Shown piece after piece: positions 43,601 to 55,105 of a DNA stretch of 64,000 nt (the stretch's first letter is position 1; every line of letters starts with the position of its first letter). The stretch lies in assembly GCA_964036045.1 (NCBI GenBank), contig OZ038382.1, forward strand, positions 2,006,612-2,070,611, given 5' to 3'. A model generated the notes under the pieces. It did no database searches. It was not told the origin of the DNA and saw only the letters and a program-made list of their open reading frames with translations. The translations under genes were made by a program, and so were the position numbers. This stretch comes from Eutreptiella sp. 'Long Island Sound 2002' (taxonomy: Eukaryota > Euglenozoa > Euglenophyceae > Eutreptiales > Eutreptiaceae).

Positions 43601-45490
43601 AACTTGGGTACTTTGACGCAAAGACGATAGCTGTTTGATTTTGTAATGAGTACGTTTGCATCTCAAAAGGGGAAGTAATCACATCCACCCATGAAAAAAC
43701 GAAGGTAAAGTGATGAGATCAGCAATTAGAACGGGAAGCAGCAACAACGGCACAACCAAATTGCACTCAGCGAAAGAAATATCCAAGAAAATGCCCCAAA
43801 ACTGCGTTTGCCTGAAGTCCACGACCACACTACATTCGAAGAAACTGGCAACACTGTGCGCATTTGTGCGACAAGGAGCAGAAATTCCGCGACGAGTCAT
43901 GGTGATTTTAGCTCACGTCGAGAAACCTACCTCGTGTGTCATTGATCAGGCACAATTCCAAGTAAGCATCTGAAGCGAGAATCAGCATTCCTCCATTTTT
44001 CTTGTCTGTGTTGCATGTTGGTCATGTCCGAATGCACCTGGAAGGATGAGTTGCCTTTAATATGTTTCGATGTTATGACAATTTTATATGCTGGTCAGGT
44101 CGTTACGCTACAATAGTGCTGTTTCTTCCGGAGATGGTATGGTGCAGCAAGGGGGCTCCCACTTGGACCCCTTCCCCTGGACCCCCCTCGCTTAAGCAAC
44201 CCCCCCCCTCCCCAAACTGCAGTGACAGGCAGGCCGATGACCTTTTTCAGTCAGGGTTAGAGTTCAGAGCCCAGCTGAGTGCAGTTTATAGAAGCAGGTC
44301 ACAGTTCGGGCACAAACCCGATCCTCCGGGTGAAGGAGGACGTGTGCTGGTGCTCAAGCGCAGGCGCTTGAGAAACACCCTGTGCTTTGTCCATTGATGG
44401 CTGTTGTGACCTATTGGGACAGGACCCCTGACATTCTAAACACAGAGGTTATGGGCGCATGTGGTCGCTGAAACCCCTGGCAGCACCAGTTTTCATGTTG
44501 GCACGCGAACCGAAAGTAACTGCCGAATAAGCGATGGCGATTGGACCGTGTCCGGCGGCACTTTCAGGGGGACTGCGTTGCTGACTGCCTGCGATTTTCT
44601 TTGGCGGAAGGGACGCGGTTTCTTGTTGAACTGGTAAGAGCAGCCCTGGTGCTGTGTCGGCGGGAGATACACTGCACTTCTGTTGCCTTGCAGTTACGGA
44701 ACGCCCAAGTCCTCGAAATCCGTTGCCAGTGCGGTATGTTGTGCCGTGCGGTGCGTCTCGTCTCTGCACGTGTCCCGGAAATCATGTGGTGGTGCTGGCA
44801 AGTGCACTGTAGCCCTCTTACCCGCGTGGGGTGCAGGACCCGGCCCCTCTTGTCATGGTGGGGGGGATATAGGCACAATGCAAAGTTTGAGAAGGTCAAT
44901 GCACTCTTTAAGCGAGAAAGTCCGATTGCATGGAAAAGTTTGCGCTAAGGCTTTTTGGAGGGCGTGGGCAGAGGTCTCCTTTTGGTCACCTGGTCAATGT
45001 GAATGCCCAAATATTTGTTGCCACTACTACAGGCACACATGTGGGTCATCTTATGTTCTGCCTCATCGAAAACTGTCCGAAAACTAGCGGTCAGACGGCG
45101 TTGCCGTACTGAGACAAGGCCGTGTTTGCGCACTGGTGACCACATGCTGCCTCAGAGTGCAACCCATTTCTGTACAAGTGGATTGGGAACGGCGACAGGT
45201 GCACATTCGGCCCATGGCAAAAAAAAAAAACACCTGCTTGTCGCGTGTATGTACGGCCTTGTGAAGCACAGCGCGTGGGGTCGGTTCAAAAAGTGGGTTG
45301 GTGGCTTGGACAGAGGCTCTCGACACCGGAGGGGGGGTTGTGAGGACGACCCCTGCAGCTCGTTGACAGATTCCGTCAGCTGGCCTGGTGACACGATGCG
45401 CGGGTAAGCAGGAGGATTGGGCTGCCAGGGGCTGGGCCTGCCGGCACATTGCAGGGGGTATGGGGTTATGCAACCCCTGGCCGTCCCTCT
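40689..45490. other. Region without supported gene
   Basis: Several ORFs up to 212 aa (42777-43415 plus; 41249-41785 minus) overlap without a recognisable domain. A minus-strand reading 44945-45145 has NKYLGIHIDQVTKRRPL, faintly like an RT thumb, but nothing else supports it. Confidence 0.35.
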
Positions 45491-45502
45491 TTGTCGTCAC
45501 AG

Positions 45503-45667
45503 AAGATGCACTCCAATGGCCACAGCTTTTCCAGCCTCTCCACAGACCCGGACGTTGTTGGGGCCGTGGAGCTGCTGAACCAAATGAAATGCCAGTACCG
45601 GGCCACGGTAAAGCGGCAGAACATGACCCTTTTGGAGGACATTCGACAGCTTCCGCCTGCGAGACAA
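45503..45667 (+). CDS. Exon of unrecognised gene (55 aa, helical)
   Basis: Bounded by acceptor 'ttgtcgtcacag' and donor 'CAA|gtgtgtgtg'; phase 0 on both sides. It reads KMHSNGHSFSSLSTDPD followed by a helical, charged stretch (VELLNQMKCQYRATVKRQN). The donor merges into a 25-bp GT microsatellite. It is probably an upstream exon of the gene whose later exons lie at 48.3-52.2 kb, but the linking exons are not resolved. Candidates near 46461-46554 and 46966 onward are plausible only. Confidence 0.45.
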
Positions 45668-45694
45668 GTGTGTGTGTGTGTGTGTGTGTGTGTC
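45668..45694. repeat. (GT)n microsatellite at splice donor
   Basis: About 13 GT repeats starting at the first base of the putative intron. Confidence 0.9.
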
Positions 45695-45853
45695 TTTCTT
45701 GACTTCCTGCTTGTCTATTTTTTTTCGAAAGGACCTTGCCTACTTTTTGTTCCAATTGCCTGATGAGTTTGCATAGGTGATCAGTGCTGTGCCTGCGTGT
45801 TTTGTCTTCACTGACGGTGTGCTCTCGCGGTTCGGCCCCCTGATCCCCTTCAC

Positions 45854-45858
<5 letters not shown>

Positions 45859-45909
<51 letters not shown>
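45859..45909. repeat. (GT)n microsatellite
   Basis: About 25 GT repeats in the intron or intergenic region; open in all frames and the source of spurious Cys-Val ORFs. Related shorter tracts lie at 46190-46240, 47871-47892 and 47930-47948. Confidence 0.95.
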
Positions 45910-45912
<3 letters not shown>

Positions 45913-47261
45913 ACGCGGGGACATGCAGCAGCGCCGTTTGCCTCTGCATTCTGTCGTTTGCGTGTCACACGTGTCATGTCACACGTCATCGTGCATCTGG
46001 GCATAAAGCACTCTCAAAGAGGAGGGTCAGACGGTTATGCATTTCAAAAAACAATCCGCTATGCTCCAATTGTCGCAGAAAGGCGCCTGCCCCATGGTGC
46101 TGTTCATCCGACTCTCCATTTGGCCCTGATGACAAATTGCGACTGCACAGCGGCCTCGTGTGTGTCGCTTTCGCTTTGTGCTGTGCGTGTCTGTGTGTGC
46201 GTGTCTGTGTTTGTGTGTGTTCGTGTGTGTGTGTGTGGGACGACGCTTGTCTGAGCGCATGGGATGTATTGGGGCACATGGCAACGGGAGAGTCGTTGAT
46301 CCCCCACTGAAGCCCTCTTCGTTTCCCTCATGGTGTCGTTGCATTCTGTCGCTGGTATCTGCCACCACACTTGTGCCCACAAGCGCTATCGGTTCTGCTT
46401 CTGACGTTGATTTACGGGCGTTGTGCTGCTGTGTCTGCACGTCTCACTCACACTATGCAGGCCTAACCCTGTGGCTGACTCTGTTGTGATCACGCCGCCC
46501 TGCATGTCGGCAACTGCAGCTGCACTTGCTGGGGTCTGCGCTGGGGCTGCCAAGGTACAATCGGTATTTCGTGGTCTTGTCTTGCCCTCAGGCCCGAGTC
46601 CCGACGCCGAGTTCTGGAAAGCGGTCGGCGTCGGCCGCCGTCAGCCCGAGGCCCCTGAGTATGTGTCCTGCATTTATCTGCGTTGCACAAACCCCTCAAA
46701 CCCGTGCTTGTCTCCAATGTGCAGCCCACCCCACCATGCCAGACAAAGAAGCAAGAGTGGCAGGGGCGGTGGGCAACCCCCCCCCCCCCAAATTGGGGGC
46801 CGATTTCTCCGATTTGCCCCGATTTGGTGCCCTGATTTGTTGGATTCTTGGCCCTGTTAATAATTGACAGTACTTAGAGTCCACGCATCTTACTTCTTGT
46901 GTGGACAGGCTGCTTTTACCTCCATGGCCTGTTGTGTTTGTGGTTGCAAGCGCTCCTCCTTGCAGGCAGTGACAGATCTTGCACCTTCCGTTCAAGCCCA
47001 AGTAGCACAACACCATTCTCAGCTGCCAGCAGATGCTGAATTGTGTTCACTCTATACGTTACTGTCAACCATTTTTTGCTGCCAAACCTGCTGCTACAGC
47101 TGTGACGTCTACCACCAGTTCCACTAGTTCCATGACCGCTGCTACAAGGCAGATGGGATTGTTGCGTGTATTCATCTTGTTTGTTGTTGTGACAGCCTTT
47201 GTTTGTGCATGAAAAACAACTGTTTTAGGAGGCTGACTGCACTCAGACAGCTGCCAAATAT

Positions 47262-47340
47262 ACCCCCAATGTGATTTGAACCAGGGGCCCCACTTTGCGA
47301 GTCCAATTCTGTAACCACTAGGTCACTGAGCTTTGGTCCC
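47262..47340 (-). repeat. tRNA-derived SINE-like sequence
   Basis: On the minus strand, an A-box-like TGACCTAGTGGTTACAG is followed about 35 bases later by a B-box-like GGTTCAAATCAC, with a plausible anticodon-arm segment between. The acceptor stem is not convincingly paired, so a SINE head is likelier than a functional tRNA gene. Confidence 0.5.
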
Positions 47341-48183
47341 ATACCCTGATCAAGGACTATGTACAAACCGGATGGTGAACTTTTTTTTTTCAAAATCAGG
47401 GAATGAGGGTTTCCATGTGACTCTAACTGTGCAACAACCAAAAGGAAGGTGTGTTTGGGGATGGGGACAGAGATCTAGGCCAGTGGGAAGCTGTGTTGCC
47501 AACCAATGTGCTGAAAACCTGCTGAGAGTGGTCCCCCGATTTATTGCCCCGATTTGTTGCCCCGATTTGTTCGAAAATTTCCCCCGATTTGGGGGATGGG
47601 TTGGGCGGGGCCATTGGGAGGGAACTACCGAACATACGGACCACCTCCCATCCTACTAGTCTGCCACTGCAGGGGACTCTTGTGGATTTCCGTCCCAAAG
47701 AGATTGAAGGGCGGCTAAAAGTGATTGGAGGAGTCGTTTGACCCCCCCCCCCCCCAATCTGCCCTGAAACTGGCCACCGAGACATACACACAGATGTAAA
47801 CGGTCCAGCACTGTCACCAAACAGTCCACTCCCAGGCAATAAAGTCCTCCCTCCCCCAATAGTGTCCCCAGTGTGTGTGTGTGTGTGTGTGCATTCGGAA
47901 CCTGAGTTGTGCCCGTTTGCCTTGCAATCGTGTGTGTGTGTGTGTGTGGGTTGGTGGTCGGGGGTTCGCAGAGGTGCCAGGGGCCTCGCCAACAAACCTC
48001 ATTATTAGCAGTCACCAAATTGTTTCCTAGACCTCAGAACACACGCAACGGGGCGTATTGTGGACAAGGCCAGACTCAGGAGGCAGTGGGCCCCATTTTT
48101 TTTTTGGATCGGGAAGGGGGTCTGCTCTGCATGACTGTGTGACTTGTCAATCACCCTAAGCGCTGTCTGACTGTGTGATTTGC

Positions 48184-48262
48184 TGCACCTCGATGCGAAC
48201 CTTCGACCTTGAGGTCTTCAGAAGTGTCTGGGGCCCATGGCTCGGTTCCTGGCGGTGGTTGG
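48184..48262 (-). repeat. tRNA-derived SINE-like sequence, second copy of the 17.3-kb type
   Basis: Minus-strand GAAGACCTCAAGGTCGA followed by GGTTCGCATCGAGG (B-box-like) matches the sequence near 17285-17325 at most positions. Confidence 0.45.
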
Positions 48263-48342
48263 GCAGCTAGTTAGATCATGAATGCATGTGTCATGATTTT
48301 ACCTTTCGACACCGGAGTCTCCGCCTGCTCCCATTCTTTCAG

Positions 48343-51300
48343 GTGCCACCCCGTTACCCTCTGTGTCGCCTTCCCCTGGCGGAGTCGTGACTGTTAATGA
48401 GAATGCCAACGATGCGGATGACCGGCATCCAGGTCCGATCCTTATGTCGCTCGCTTTTGTGCCCATGCGGTGACATTTCCGATGACGGCATGCCTGACAT
48501 CTGTAGGGACGTGAGGACCCGCACGACTTTGTTGCTCGGGATCGTCCCCGCAGGCGGTTGCATTGCCCATCGTCTTGGCCGACGGCCGTGATGGCGGGTC
48601 GGCGCAACTTACATCTGACCACCCCGGCGCCACCCCCCCTCTCCCCCACCTCGTGGTGTGTCCAGGGGCCCTGGCATAAAATGGAAGTGCTCAGCTCATG
48701 TGCCCCACTGCCTGTGGACATGCACGTCTGGCGTGCAAAGGACGCCCAGGGCGAATCAACAACTCAATGTGGAAACACCCTGAGCCAGAGCCTCCGTATC
48801 TTGGGTGCTTTGGCGAAGTTTTGTGCGCTGTAAGGCATGCCTCTCACGAAATTCTGCGATGTATTGCAAACCGGTGGAGGTGATGGGCAACTAGACTCCC
48901 AAACCCAAACCCGATGAAGCACAACCGCCATAGAAATGGCCCCGTTCGAAACGTAAATGGCACAAGTTGCCCGGTTGCTTCAGGCTTCAGGCTTCCCGCA
49001 TGCCTCAACAGGTGGTGTTTGTTGCAGGCCCATTGCCGTTGTGGAGTGGCATTGCTCGGTCACTTGGTAGATTTTGGCATCGCTTGGGTGCCTCAGTTTT
49101 TCGTGCCAGCTCCTTTACCAGACGGCCAAGATTTTTGTCCTTACATTTGGATTGGGTTGAGCACTCTTTCGAAGCAAAGCTGAGTGCTGCTTAAACCAGG
49201 ATCAGACCCAGACAAATGGCCTTGTGCCCTAAATAAAGGGTCACGTGAAAATAGCAGTGAAAATAGGTGAAAATTGGTGAAATTGGGTGAAAATCCAAAT
49301 ATGCTATATCCCCAATGCACAAGAAGCATCACATTACCTGTTATCAAACAACAATGATGCCCCTAGTACCACAAAATATTGGTTTCTAGTACGGCGAGAT
49401 GCCCATTCGTTGCACTGCATGCGCACTGCGCTAAGTGCGCCCCCTCAGTGGCTGCCACCACCCCTAGCCCCTTCCATACCCCCCCCTCCCGGCCCTCAAT
49501 TGATCTCTCTCCATACCCGTTACCACCATTTCCAACTTCTTCTCAACCCTTGTTGAGTCCTCCCACAATTTCCCCACGCCCTTTTGGAGTGGTCCTGATT
49601 GCTACACCTGCTGGCATTGCTACACCTTATTTTGTAAAGCGTGCTTGCACCTGTGGCCTTCAGCTCTGGTATTGCTCGCTGTAGTGCTGCGACCAGCCTG
49701 TTTTGGTACCTTTTAGGCTGTTGGGTTCTGCAGAGCTCAAAATTGACATGGCAATCTGCTCCAAATAGGCCATTCCAACGCTGGTTTCGGTGTTGGAAGC
49801 AAACGTTATCAGGGCCGGTACCACCTTTGCACCCCCGGCAGGGGTGCTGGATCTGAATCATATTGGAGTTTGCTGTTTGGGCCACTGTTTGTCTGGAGAG
49901 AATGCTGGTTTTTGGTCCGCTTGCGGGAGCCCTTGTGCCTTCTGTGGGGTGGGGAACAGGGCGGGCGGGGGGGGGGGTTTGTGCCTCAGAAAGGGGGGGG
50001 CCGTTGGGGCTCCAAACGGATGACGCATTCAGCCAGGAAACATCGAGTTTGGGCATTTCTGTTCGCATTGCAACTGCAGCTGCTGACGCACAGGCAGCAC
50101 ACAACAGGAAAGTCACCTGTGCACGAGGCCTGGACTGCCAAATATGCATTTTTGGTACATCTTTTTGGGGTGCGGCAATGTGCTCTCACCCTCCAGTTGC
50201 TCAAACATGCGGACTGTGCCCCACTTCATGTCCTAACCTGCATCTGCACTTCTGCAGCTGTGAAGGAGAGCCTGGAGCGTGTAAGTTTCAGACTTGCAGA
50301 AGATGCAGCTGAGGAAGGCCGATTTGAACGCTTCACTGGTACCCGGCTCTCAGGGTAGGAAACAGAGCACGGGTCACAGGACACAGGGCCTAGGGCACAG
50401 CGGTGGCCTCCGTTGTTTCCAGTTTTCATGCCAAACTGATTATTTCACAGGCTTCTATCGACAGAGGGCATGCAGTTGATTGCAACCGATGACGGCTGTT
50501 GGCAAGTGCTGCGCAGCCTCATTCACGTCATGTTTGTTTATTTTGAGGAGTCATGCATTTCTGGAGTACGTGTTGTTTGGCGTTTCACTATGTTGGTTAG
50601 CAGCAGCAGGTTTTTTGAGAGTGCCGTCATGTGCGTTTGGGGATATGGTGTTGGCTTGCGCGGTGTCATGGCGGGTTTTCAGGGATGTTCAGCTGTGCTT
50701 GGGGGTTGTCAAAATTTGTTTAGAGTACACGGTAAAGAGGTCTGTTTTGCACATGTGACGGTTAGTATTTTAAGTGTTGTGGTGTGATTTGAGGGTGACA
50801 TGGTGCGTTTCGGTCTGTACGTTTTGAGGAGTGTTGCAGTTTTCTTTTGACATGTGTTGTGTGAGGCCATACCAAGTCTTTGGCGGCTGTCATTGTGTCC
50901 GATCGGTTCTCTGCGGTGCTGTTGCCGTGGTCAGGGGGTATCAACAGCTACGCTGAAGACCTCGAGGTGGCTGCCGGCGGCTACAAGACCTCCTTCACGA
51001 ATTTCTTCAAGACAACCGACGTATTGAAGGTCGTGTGCGTGTGATTGCGGATGGAAGGACCGAGTGGCTCAGGCACGCACTGGTCGGCAGCGGGTCATTA
51101 TGGCGTGATTGGGGGGATTCATGCCGAACGGGATTCTGTGTTGAGTCGTCGAGGAAAGCGATGACCCTTTTGTTATCGGGCCTTCACGTTGTTCACCTGA
51201 AGACACCCGGTGGTCTGGGTGTCAGGAAGTCTGATGCTGCAGATCGCTTGGTTGTCTGGCTGGTGTGGCCCCCCGCGGGCTTGGGCGTCTGCCCTCCGCT

Positions 51301-52205
51301 TTACCGTGCGGTCCAGCGCAGCAATGCACGGGGCGGTTCTACCTCTGTCATGTCGCGTCCGCAGGATTTGCTTTTCAGTCACATGGGCAAGGTCGACAAA
51401 GAAAGGATGATTGAGGATGAATCCCCAAGTGTGCGCCTTTCCCCCAATCTCCGGCCTGGGATCCAACCCTTATCTACACGGCCTGACTGCTACCTTACGG
51501 GGCCATTGTGCCCCAAAACATGGCGCATATTGAACATCCAGCCTTTCATGGAGGTCCTGAGCCTCCCGGTGTCTGCGGAGGTCAAGGGGTCGCCTTGCGG
51601 GCCTTCGCGATTGCTGCTAAGAAACAATGGTTCGAGACTTTGGACGTGTATTCGGGCTGGCCCGTTTTTTGCATTAGCCAAAATGCCTGAGCTAGACCAG
51701 TTATGGCGGGTTGTTGCAGTTCTTTGTCCGTGGACCCGTAGGTGGATGGGTCTGAGGGATGGGTGGTCTGAGGGTGGGTCAGCCCTATTTCCCTGTGATT
51801 TTGCACGGATGCACGGATGAGTAAGTGGGTCGATGAGTGGGTTGGCGCCTGTGCTAAACCCTTTGGGAGAGCCCAAGTAGCCCCGTCCGCGCCTCCCACC
51901 ATCAACATCGCTACCTCAGGCCTGTACCACGAACACGCTGTCACTCTGACCAATCCGGGTACTCCGTGCGTCCCTCATGCATCATCCCTGCAGAGCTTGT
52001 AGACTACCCTCTGGACTTGCAACACAGTCTGAGCGGCTCCTTGAAGTGGGCTTTGAAGGATTCATACAAGAAAGTTCAGGTGCTCAAGGCCTGTGGACTC
52101 ATGCCGCATGGAGCTTCCCCCGCGGCCATCAGTGGCGGCCGGCCGGTGAATTATTTAGGCTATGCATACCGGAGTTCGGCGGTTTTTTTTCGGTTTCTGG
52201 CGTGA
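48343..52205 (+). CDS. Unrecognised multi-exon gene, 3' part (5 exons)
   Basis: Proposed exons are 48343-48432, 50258-50354, 50948-51029, 51365-51428 and 51994-52205, ending at TGA. All introns are GT-AG and all junction phases agree (1, 2, 0, 1), which is unlikely by chance. The readings are a Ser/Pro-rich ATPLPSVSPSPGGVV; the helical VKESLERVSFRLAEDAAEE; YAEDLEVAAGGYKTSFTNFF; DLLFSHMGKVDKERM; and a last exon with YPLDLQHSLSGSLKWAL and KKVQVLKACGLMPHG. No family is recognised. The exon at 45503-45667 and others probably lie upstream, so the true start is unknown. The last exon might end earlier at a donor, with further exons. Confidence 0.5.
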
Positions 52206-53041
52206 AGGCCAGCCCTGATGTCAGTGGTGGTGGTGGTGGTCTCATTCGTGTTCAGGACTGTTTGTGCTGGTGTTTGCCCCATGCTTCGCCAACCCTTCTG
52301 TGCCCCGGGCCTGTGAGCATGCGGGCACCGGCACCACGTACGGCTGTATAATACAGGGCAGCAGATGGACCAATGCTTTCATGGATGGATGTAGCAAAGA
52401 AAAAGGCAAGGGTTGGAATGCAATTTAGCTCCTCTGAATAACGGACACCCAGCCCCTTTCGATATCGTCCTGTTAGTTATGGACCGCTGTGGAGGTGGGA
52501 GTCCCTTTGTTGCCGAACACCCAATAAATTGTGGGCTTCTTATGATGTCGTCTGGTCCTTGAAGAATGGATAAGTGCGGGTACTACCCCATCATCCTGCG
52601 ACCACAACCTCTCTCGCATACAGCTACACGCAGAGAGCCATGGCCTTCGAGGCAAATCCGGGTAGTCCAGGTGTCCGATCAAGAAAGGTGAAGTGAGGTT
52701 GCCTTACTTCGCACAGGCTGCCGTGTACGATCACTGTTGTCTATGGCGTTGCCATGAATCCGCTTCATCCCTCCGGGGATGGGGCTGGGGCTATCAGCGG
52801 GGCAGAAACAGTCTGCCCTACCATGCTGGTATGCGGGTAGGATGCGTGTGTGGCGATGCCGAATGGCCCGAATGGTCGAATGGTCCACCTCCGCTGAGAA
52901 TGCTCAACACGCTACAAATGGGTGATGGAAGGCAGCAGACAAGAGCAGGCAACAGAGGGGGAGAGATCGAGAGGGACAGGGTAGATAATGAGGAAGGCAA
53001 TGCAAATGCAATAGAAGAATCTGCTCGCTAATTGACAAGCC
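52206..53041 (+). other. Intergenic region and possible 5' UTR of the coiled-coil gene
   Basis: No domain. A 44-codon ORF opens at 52900 and stops at 53031, just before the ATG at 53042. If transcribed it would be an upstream ORF in the leader; that is speculative. Confidence 0.3.
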
Positions 53042-55071
53042 ATGGAGCAGGAAAGCGCCACCCTTCAAATCCACTGGGAGATGGGGTGTCAAATGACACA
53101 CAGCAGACAATATGGGGTTCAACGCCGCTGGAAGCAAAATTGGCAGGTGGTGGCGCTTTCAAGCAGCAGAGCAAGCTTGGCCAACACCCACCTCTGTCAC
53201 ACGGTTCTGCTTGTGCAGCCCCTCACGCGGGTCTGCTTGTGCACACTCTCAGGCGAACAGCCCCAATGATGCAAGGGTCACAAAGGAGCAGCTGAAGGAG
53301 CGACAATCCTTGGCAAAGATTGAGTGCCTTCTGGAACAAAACACGCAATTGGCCAAAGTGGCCATGGAATCCAGAGCCCGGTGTGTGTGCTTTGCGTACG
53401 TCTGCGCGCGCGCGTGTGTGGACTGGAGTTTGCACACCACAAATTTGCCTGTCGGGCTGGACACAATCCGTGGACCGCCCAGTGGCAGGGCTTCACGAAC
53501 TGTGCGCCTGCTGTACCACAGAAAGGCGCCTAGCCAACCCATGCATTTCTTGCGCTCCATCTTCTACCGATGCTCTTGGCCTGACGAGATTCGTCAAGCG
53601 AGCAGTGCTGTGCTTTGTCTGCTCTGCCTGTTCGTGTTGCGTCAATCGTGTGTGTGCGCGCGTGCGCGTGCGCTTACCTTTCCGCTGATGGCAGCGGACA
53701 TGCACCGAGTTGAGCACTGCGGAGCTCTCCAGCCCATTGCTTAGTGTGGTCCCTGCACACCTCTGACATCGCAAGGCAGATGCCACAATGGTGTCCGGCG
53801 CGCAACCTAAGAGCAACCTGAAAGGCTTCCTCCGCGAGCAAAGACCAACGTCAGGAGGCCGGAAGCTAGTGTGAAGCCTCACCTGGTGTTCCACTGCTTG
53901 ATGCCAATGAAGCCATTCCCATGCTCCCCAGATCTTCTCCTGAGCCGGGCACGTGAACCGATGGTGTCAACAGATCCACGTTCCTAGTTGTAAGTTATTG
54001 ATTGTGGGTCAACAAACCCTCCAAAAACCTCCAATGTCTATTTACAGGGTTACCCAATTTTCGCCTGTCGTGCAGCACAGGGATGTTTCCAGGAGCCTGC
54101 GGCACTGGCGGCACGCTTGTGGTGTGCAGGAAGCACCATCTCCAACAAGAACCAGTTGTGACAATTTCTTTGCACAGTTTTATTTTGTCAGCGTGTCCCC
54201 CCCGCAATCGCAATCACGAAAAGCTGTTTGCTGGCCGCATTTTCTGCACGCTAAAAAATGAGCTGTTTGACTGGAATGTGCAATTGGAGTCGTCTTGGGC
54301 CATTGCAGGCACACGCACACGCACGCGCATTGGCATCTATGCATGCACACGCGCACCCATTCATGCTGCTGCATTCGGGGACACATGCACGCAAGTGCAT
54401 ACACACACACAAGCACACACACACGCAAGCACACACACACACACACACACACAGACACACACACAAACGGCGCACCAAAACCTGGATATGCGAGACACAC
54501 GGACACCCCCCCTGCAGGGCATGCGCAACCACACACCGGGGGGTCAGACACTGCTGCTCTCGGGGACATCAGGGGCACCCACGAGTGCCCACAGAGTGCC
54601 CAGTGGCCGCAAACCGCACTCCAGCACGCGTACTGGGGGGCCGACGAATCAGTCAACGGACCCCGATGGGCAGGGGGGGGGGCACAGCGGCACACCCCCG
54701 CCCCCAAACGGCGTGTGCTGCGCACGCCGACGAGTGCGGGCCCACCCCGGGGGGTGCAGAGGGCCCCAGGCGAGGCAGGTCGAGGCCAGCGGGGGGACAA
54801 AAGACAGCGGGGACACGAACCCCCCTCCCCGAGAGTGAGCGCCCGTGCAAATGGGCACGCCTGAGAGGGCGACCCGTGGAGAGGCATGGGCGAGCGGGCA
54901 CAGAAGCATCGTAAGACCTCAAGGCCAGAGGCTCTGGCCTAGGTGAGGGTGGCGTACACGGAGGGCGCCCTCGAGTGTCATTCTCTGAAGCACAGGGGCC
55001 CGCCTCACTGACCCACCTGCAGACCCATACAGGCCTTCCTCTATAATATGGCGCCACCCCCCCCCCCCCCC

Positions 55072-55105
<34 letters not shown>

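Noticed and set aside
44945-45145. Minus-strand reading with NKYLGIHIDQ, RT-thumb-like
   Set aside because: No RT palm motifs nearby on the same strand, so the resemblance is too weak.
45084-46004. 306-aa minus-strand ORF with Thr-His repeats
   Set aside because: Length is produced by the GT microsatellites, and it is antisense to better-supported exons.
54002-54914. ORFs of up to 278 aa rich in His/Thr and Pro
   Set aside because: Artefacts of CA microsatellites and G/C-rich sequence inside an intron.
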